Shown here: one piece after another, positions 8,380 to 12,903 of the stretch
Layout of the letters: every line of letters begins with the position of its first letter
Numbering within the stretch: position 1 is the stretch's first letter
Assembly (NCBI GenBank): GCA_002887195.1
Contig: PJAB01001679.1
Location: forward strand, 1-12,903
DNA: 12,903 nucleotides
Source of the DNA: Chrysochromulina parva
Lineage: Eukaryota > Haptophyta > Prymnesiales > Chrysochromulinaceae
Direction: 5' to 3'
Position numbers and translations under genes: made by a program
The notes under the pieces: model-generated
Database searches by the model: none
Seen by the model: the letters and a program-made list of their open reading frames with translations, nothing else
Told to the model about the DNA's origin: nothing

Positions 8380-9861
8380 ATGCCGCGTCGCCAAGTAATC
8401 CGCACATGCTCCGCCTGCGGCGGCTGCCTTCTTGCCGAGGACTTCGTCGGCCGTGCCGTTGGTCTCATGGACCGCGCACTCGCGTTTCACACCAGCATGG
8501 CGTGCTCGAGCGAGTCGCACGCCATCCAAGCGATCGCCGAGCAGCTCAAAGCGGTAGTGGAAGAGGTAGACGGTGGCACGAAGCGGAATTTGCATGCACT
8601 CCCATGGCCTGACGAACAGCATCCACTTAGTTTCTGCGCGAGACACGGGCTCAATGACCTCGGCCTCAGGCTTCTCTCCAGCGGCCTCGTGGAGCGCGAT
8701 CAATTGGAATGCACACATCTCGGTGGCCTCTCGCCCGTGCACCGAGCCGCGAGCAGCGACCGCAGCTTACCCTTGTTAGAGGCGCTGCTCCATGCAGGCG
8801 CGAGCCCGCGTGCACGAAGCCAGGACGGCACCACAAAGGCCGACGCGGGCGGGCGTACGCCTCTTCATGTGGCGGCTCAACACGGCGCTTGTCTAGCGGT
8901 GCGCCGGCTGCTTGTGGCGTGCCCGGTGGTCGCAGCGGTCGCCGACTGGGACGGCTGCTACCCGGCCCAAGCGGCCTGGATTCGAGGGCACGCAGCACTT
9001 GCGCTCGAGCTCGCGCAGGCCGCCGAGGCGGTGGCCGACGCCGCTGAAGAGGAGGCGCGGGCTGTCGACCCGTCACGTACCGACGCTGAGCGAGAAGAAG
9101 AAGCTGAACAGCTGCGGGCCATGGTGCGCGCCGTGCGTGCGGCGGGCGGCGTGTGCGAGCCACGCGAGGCGGCCGTGCAACGCTCGCTGCTCGAGATGAC
9201 GTACGTGGAGCGGGAGCGGGAGCGTCTCACTCTCGCGGGGCGGCGGCGGCTGCAGGCCGTTCATCTGGTGCGAGAGCTCTTCACACCATCCGAGTGTGAA
9301 TGGCTGCTCGGGCAGCTGCAGCAGGCGGCTGCATACTATGGGTGGCAGCACGCGCGCCATAAGCACTACGCGACCGAGGACGTGCCCGTGTGGCGTGCTC
9401 CCGCGGCGGCATCATTTGTCTTCGAACGGATGGCTTCCGTTTTGGGGCCGACGATGAGCTCGTGCTTTGGAGTGCCCGACACGGCGCTCCGGTTGCATGA
9501 GTGCTTCGGCGTGCGATACGAGCCGGCCGGCCAGCCGGCACTCGCCATGCACCGCGACGGCACCATGTTCTCCTTCAATGTCACACTAAACGACGCGAGC
9601 TCCTTTGCAGGTGGCGGCACATGCTTCAATACGCCCACGCAGCTCTGCACCTGGCCCAGTGCCGAGGCAGCAAGGAGGCAGCAAGAGGTCGGGGTTGACG
9701 CGATGTCGGCGGCAGAGACTACGGTGACGACGCTCGTGCGCGGTGGTCAGGGCGACTGCTTGCTGCACTGCGGTCAGCTGCTGCACGGGGGCTGCACTGT
9801 GAGCGAGGGCGTTCGTTTCATCTTAGTGGGCTTCGTTGCGGAGTGGTGGCAGGCGGATTAG
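8380..9861 (+). CDS. ankyrin-repeat protein with prolyl-4-hydroxylase-like 2OG-Fe(II) oxygenase domain
   Basis: A protein of 493 residues from the first in-frame ATG (G at -3). Residues about 80-200 hold ankyrin repeats: one weak at HPLSFCARHGLNDLG, one at GLSPVHRAASS..LLEALLHAGASP (116-144), one clear at GRTPLHVAAQHG..AVRRLLVACP (158-182), then a decayed one. A charged helix follows (about 215-285). Residues about 290-490 form the dioxygenase: metal ligands H391 and D393 in MHRDG, H469 in LLHGG, and the 2-oxoglutarate-binding arginine R479 in GVRFIL. GGG at 411-413 precedes the TCF strand. The family hydroxylates proline in proteins using Fe(II) and 2-oxoglutarate; ankyrin repeats would choose the partner. 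No signal peptide is seen, so it probably acts in the cytosol or nucleus. A cysteine cluster (CSACGGC) sits at the N-terminus. An upstream coding exon cannot be excluded. Confidence 0.85.
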   Translation: MPRRQVIRTCSACGGCLLAEDFVGRAVGLMDRALAFHTSMACSSESHAIQAIAEQLKAVVEEVDGGTKRNLHALPWPDEQHPLSFCARHGLNDLGLRLLSSGLVERDQLECTHLGGLSPVHRAASSDRSLPLLEALLHAGASPRARSQDGTTKADAGGRTPLHVAAQHGACLAVRRLLVACPVVAAVADWDGCYPAQAAWIRGHAALALELAQAAEAVADAAEEEARAVDPSRTDAEREEEAEQLRAMVRAVRAAGGVCEPREAAVQRSLLEMTYVERERERLTLAGRRRLQAVHLVRELFTPSECEWLLGQLQQAAAYYGWQHARHKHYATEDVPVWRAPAAASFVFERMASVLGPTMSSCFGVPDTALRLHECFGVRYEPAGQPALAMHRDGTMFSFNVTLNDASSFAGGGTCFNTPTQLCTWPSAEAARRQQEVGVDAMSAAETTVTTLVRGGQGDCLLHCGQLLHGGCTVSEGVRFILVGFVAEWWQAD

Positions 9862-10111
9862 CCGCGCTGTTAACGCTCCAGTTCAGATGTGAACCTACCC
9901 CCTCCTTTGAATCAATTTCTACCTTATGCAAGGCGTCATGCCGGGCGCCGAAAACGGTTTCAATTTGTTGAAACAAACCACTCCCCGCGCCCGCGCGCGC
10001 GGACTGCGCGACGATAGTCCTCTCGTGCTTTTCTTGTACTACAAGTTGGACTGATCGTGCGCCCTGCGGCGACTCTTGGCCTGTCGCTCAGGCCGCGTTT
10101 CAACTGGCAAC
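9862..10111. other. 250-base intergenic region before the Sfi1-like gene
   Basis: This holds the 3' end of the dioxygenase transcript and the promoter of the Sfi1-like gene, both on the plus strand. It has an inverted repeat at 9957-9974 and a CG-alternating run near 9985-10005. No TATA box or other recognisable gene is present. Confidence 0.5.
9957..9974. repeat. perfect 7-base inverted repeat
   Basis: GTTTCAA at 9957-9963 and TTGAAAC at 9968-9974 flank a TTTG loop. It lies about 95 bases after the dioxygenase stop and 138 bases before the Sfi1-like ATG. It could be a 3' UTR hairpin or a dimeric factor site; either is a guess. Confidence 0.6.
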
Positions 10112-12658
10112 ATGGCGGTCAAGAAGCAGAAGCGAACGGGACGGCGCATCCCACCTTCGGTAGACATGTTGGCCGCATGCGAATCCACAGGCGTGAAGGG
10201 GCTGGCGGTTGCGTTGCTCGGCATTTTTGATACAGACGGCAGCGCACAGCTCTCACGCGGGGAGTTCACTGTAAATGCGGGTGCACTTGGGTACGAGGCA
10301 AGCGATTCTGCGTGGGCCTCGCTTCGCTCACGCTTCGGGCTCACGCGACCCAATGCGCCCCAGGAGCGACTAGGCTCACCCAGGTCGGACTCTGATGAGC
10401 ATCTCGACCTGGGCCTGATCGCGGACCACTTCAAGTCCAAATACGACCCTATTCTTGAAGGCATTTTGCGCCAGATGATGGGTGGAATGGTCTACCTCTC
10501 TGCGCGCGTGACCAGCCTCGAGGAGGTGCTGGACCAGGTGCACGGCGCATCCTTGCGCGACCGCGAGCGTAAGTTGGAGGCAGTGGTGCGACGCTGGCAC
10601 CATGGCATCCTTTCCGTCGCCTTTGATGGATGGTGCAAGGTAGTCAAGGGACAACGCGAGCTTCTCAATCGCACCGCGCGGCACTTGTTAAACGCGCAGC
10701 TGTCCATGGTGTGGAAGAGGTGGCGCGAGGTGGTGGCGGAAGCGCAGGAGCAAAGGCAGATTGTGGCCAAGGCGCTGGGACGCATGCGCAATCGCGTGGT
10801 AGCGCGCTCATTCGATGCATGGAAATCCGTGTGGGAGGACGTGAGAAGACAGTGGGAAGTCGCCGCTCGTGCTGTACAGCGCATGCGCAATCGCCATTCC
10901 GCTATCGCCTTCGAGACCTGGCGCGACGCGGTCGAGACTGCAAAGGCGCACCGCGCAGCTGTGTTGAAGGTTCTCGTCCGCATGCGCAATCGACTGCTTC
11001 ACGTGGCCTTCGAGGGATGGCATCATGCCACGCAGGCAGCAAAGTGGCAGCGTGAGCAGATGGCGCGAGTCACGGCCCGTCTTCGCAATCTCGCCGTGGT
11101 TTTGTCTTTCGAGGCTTGGCGTGACGACGTGCAGGCAACCGTCAACTCGCGCCGAGAGGTGCTGCGCAGGGTAGGCAACAGAATGGTCAACCGCACACTT
11201 ACCCTCGCGTTTGAGCGATGGAAGGGCCAGGTGGTTGAGCAGAAACAGCAGATCGCGCGCGCGAAGCAGCATGCCGCTCGAATGATCAACGGCCTGCTCG
11301 GGAAATGCTTCGACGCATGGACTGCCTTTGAAAAGGAACTCAAGCGCATCAAACGTCGCGCCACTTACGCCATCGGCCCAGGTCGCATCCTTTTCATCAC
11401 GTACTCCACCTGGGCAGCGCACGTACGGGAGGTGCGTCAACTCGGTCTCATCGATTCGCGGCTTGCGGCGAACATCGAGGCGTACCTCGACGCCAAAGGA
11501 CTAGCGCTCGATGTGATCACCAAGGAAGTCGTCTTCCTCGAGCGAAAGGTGGCGAGGCTACGCATCGATCTGGACGAGCGGATGGCAGAGGCACGATTGC
11601 TAGAGGAGCGCATGCTGGAGCAATTCAAATTGGAGGCAGAGCGTTCTCGAAAGCTTGAGGAGGATCGGCTGAAGCGCGAGGCTGAGCGCCAGAATGAGCA
11701 GCGCGTGAAGCAGGTGATCAAACGCATGCTGTTCCGGGCGTTGTGGACCTGCTTCGAGGCCTGGGTGCTAGCTGTTAAGGAGGCCAATGCAAAGCTGCAG
11801 CTCGCGGAAAGCTCGCGACGGAATGTCAGCCTGTCAAAGGGCTGGCGCCGTTGGAAGAAAGTGTGGGAGGTACTGCACGAGCCCAACCTCAAGAAGAAGC
11901 TCGAGACCAAGGCGAGGCGAGATCGCGACGCGCAGTTGCTGGCAGGGCTGCGCAGTGTGGGCTCAACATGGTTTCAGGAGATGCAGCTGCGTGCGGATAG
12001 CATTCGGCCACACTATAGCTCGCACCTGGTGACCACTGAATACCTTCTTCCCGCAGATGGCTCAGGTATCGTCAGTCAATCGACGTCAACGGTTGCGCCC
12101 TCGCCTGGAGCGAAGCACGAGGCGCCGGACGCTCACACGATCACGTCGGTGCTCGAGTTGATGGATCAGCGCTACATTCGCATGGCCACGGGCGCCCGCG
12201 GCGGCGCACAACTCGACCACGACCTGCGTCTGCTTGAACAGCGCTTAGGCAACTTATGTCGGGCCATCGAACTTGACCCATACATGAAGCACATTCTCGC
12301 TAATATCATGATGGACCCTACCCTCCGTACGACCATCGATAAGTCTGAGCGAGAACAGTCCGTTCCACCGCGCCCACTCAGGCCACTACGCGCTCCTCCA
12401 CACTTTGACTTTGACGCATTGTCGGTCGAACAGATCGAGAAGATGATGGATGGTGCTGGAGCGCCTGCTCGATGGCTACGTCCTTCGCAATCACGCGCCA
12501 ACCTGCGGACGGGTGTCAGCGCGCCCACGTTGACACCAGTACGCGATACACGCAACACAACCGCTCCACCCGATGGCGACGGCTCACCTGTCTTCTCGAT
12601 CAACAGCCTCCTGCAAGAACGCCTCATGCACTCGCGCGTGGGGGACTCTAGAGGATAG
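10112..12658 (+). CDS. Sfi1-type centrin-binding repeat protein with EF-hand-like loop
   Basis: A single-exon protein of 848 residues. The start CAACATGGCG is a strong eukaryotic context; upstream in-frame codons include no ATG. Residues 40-51 form an EF-hand-like loop (DTDGSAQLSRGE, ligands at 1, 3, 5, 12). Residues about 155-440 hold nine repeats, each ending in a hydrophobic-F-x-x-W motif, with the tryptophans at 174, 204, 237, 270, 303, 336, 370, 403 and 434, spaced 30-34 and mostly 33. This is the Sfi1 pattern, a long helix that binds one centrin per repeat at the centrosome, basal body or spindle pole. Residues about 468-535 are a charged coiled coil; two more repeat-like tryptophans lie at 551 and 581; a helical segment (675-745) and a disordered tail complete it. 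Likely role: basal-body or contractile-fibre scaffold. The exact orthologue is not identifiable by eye. Confidence 0.88.
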   Translation: MAVKKQKRTGRRIPPSVDMLAACESTGVKGLAVALLGIFDTDGSAQLSRGEFTVNAGALGYEASDSAWASLRSRFGLTRPNAPQERLGSPRSDSDEHLDLGLIADHFKSKYDPILEGILRQMMGGMVYLSARVTSLEEVLDQVHGASLRDRERKLEAVVRRWHHGILSVAFDGWCKVVKGQRELLNRTARHLLNAQLSMVWKRWREVVAEAQEQRQIVAKALGRMRNRVVARSFDAWKSVWEDVRRQWEVAARAVQRMRNRHSAIAFETWRDAVETAKAHRAAVLKVLVRMRNRLLHVAFEGWHHATQAAKWQREQMARVTARLRNLAVVLSFEAWRDDVQATVNSRREVLRRVGNRMVNRTLTLAFERWKGQVVEQKQQIARAKQHAARMINGLLGKCFDAWTAFEKELKRIKRRATYAIGPGRILFITYSTWAAHVREVRQLGLIDSRLAANIEAYLDAKGLALDVITKEVVFLERKVARLRIDLDERMAEARLLEERMLEQFKLEAERSRKLEEDRLKREAERQNEQRVKQVIKRMLFRALWTCFEAWVLAVKEANAKLQLAESSRRNVSLSKGWRRWKKVWEVLHEPNLKKKLETKARRDRDAQLLAGLRSVGSTWFQEMQLRADSIRPHYSSHLVTTEYLLPADGSGIVSQSTSTVAPSPGAKHEAPDAHTITSVLELMDQRYIRMATGARGGAQLDHDLRLLEQRLGNLCRAIELDPYMKHILANIMMDPTLRTTIDKSEREQSVPPRPLRPLRAPPHFDFDALSVEQIEKMMDGAGAPARWLRPSQSRANLRTGVSAPTLTPVRDTRNTTAPPDGDGSPVFSINSLLQERLMHSRVGDSRG
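10565..11425 (+). repeat. degenerate ~99-base repeats coding for nine centrin-binding units
   Basis: The repeats remain visible at DNA level in the middle: cgcatgcgcaatcg begins at 10781, 10880 and 10979, exactly 99 bases apart, and encodes RMRNR in each unit. Outer units have diverged more. This implies growth by duplication from the middle of the array. Confidence 0.9.
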
Positions 12659-12903
12659 GGACCAGCGATGACGATTCGCGCTAGATTCGCGCAATTAACT
12701 ACGTCCTATTTTGACCACCGCCGTACTAACCGTTACGTGTGTGGCTCTGACGAAACGCGTCGCCCTGAGCACAGATACCGTATAGCACGGCGACGGGAAC
12801 GGGGTGCAGCGGGCGCCGCTATACAGTGCGCCCTGCGCGAGCGCGAGCACGTCCACGCAATGCGCCTCCTTGCCTCGCGCCCGGACGCCGCCGCGGCAGT
12901 CGC
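12659..12903. other. last 245 bases, possible edge of another gene, strand undecided
   Basis: On the plus strand a frame is open from an ATG at 12668, nine bases after the Sfi1-like stop, to the window edge (second ATG at 12860). On the minus strand a frame enters from the edge and ends at TAA 12697-12695, about 68 codons, also with mostly G/C third positions. Neither reading shows a recognisable domain. A convergent minus-strand gene tail is somewhat more natural than a plus-strand gene beginning nine bases after a stop, but I cannot decide. Confidence 0.3.

Noticed and set aside
9945..9955. An E2F-like site (gcgccgaaaac) before the Sfi1-like gene, which would fit cell-cycle control.
   Set aside because: It does not match the TTTSSCGC consensus exactly, and a short motif in GC-rich sequence carries little weight.
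10076..10111. An N-terminal extension of the Sfi1-like protein by 12 residues.
   Set aside because: It would start at TTG; the ATG at 10112 has a strong eukaryotic context.
1..12903. A bacterial or viral origin, with the five genes as an operon or defence island.
   Set aside because: Spliceosomal introns, eukaryotic start contexts, alternating strands and eukaryote-only families argue against it. No viral hallmark genes are present.

Overview
The window comes from a nuclear genome of a eukaryote, most likely a GC-rich unicellular alga. A haptophyte or stramenopile is my best guess, but this is inference and not proven. The evidence is: a gene broken by three GT-AG introns of 89, 126 and 136 bases; long intron-poor coding exons with G/C-rich third positions; eukaryote-only families (Sfi1 centrin-binding repeats, an Mpv17/PMP22 membrane protein, a guanylate-binding-protein-like GTPase); and a HET-like domain of a type I associate with protist algae. 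There are no operons, ribosome binding sites, tRNA or rRNA genes, CRISPR arrays or transposons that I can see.

Layout. (1) Positions 5108 down to the left edge, minus strand: a very large multidomain gene in four exons, at least 1585 residues, running off the window. Its order is helical-hairpin repeats, a proline-rich linker with three identical 14-residue repeats, more helical repeats, a HET/TIR-like effector-type domain, a GBP-like large GTPase domain and a long helical tail. (2) 5529-6338, plus: an Mpv17/PMP22-like membrane protein, divergent from gene 1 across a 420-base intergenic stretch. (3) 6623-8209, minus: a CAP10/GT90-type glycosyltransferase, convergent with gene 2. (4) 8380-9861, plus: an ankyrin-repeat protein with a C-terminal prolyl-4-hydroxylase-like 2-oxoglutarate/Fe(II) dioxygenase domain, divergent from gene 3. 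(5) 10112-12658, plus: an Sfi1-type centrin-binding repeat protein with an N-terminal EF-hand-like loop. (6) The last 245 bases have open frames on both strands but no gene that can be settled.

The genes do not form one pathway; this is ordinary eukaryotic gene order with alternating strands. The standout is gene 1. Conceptual splicing joins a HET-like domain (motifs resembling SYCWG, WID-CINQ and the WTLQE signature of fungal HET domains) directly to a GTPase with all four GBP/atlastin-type G motifs. HET and TIR-like domains are cell-death or NAD-cleaving effectors in other immune systems, and GBPs are immune GTPases that self-assemble. The fusion is therefore a candidate, undescribed, single-protein innate-immunity or programmed-cell-death sensor-effector of algae. 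That function is inference from domain architecture only.
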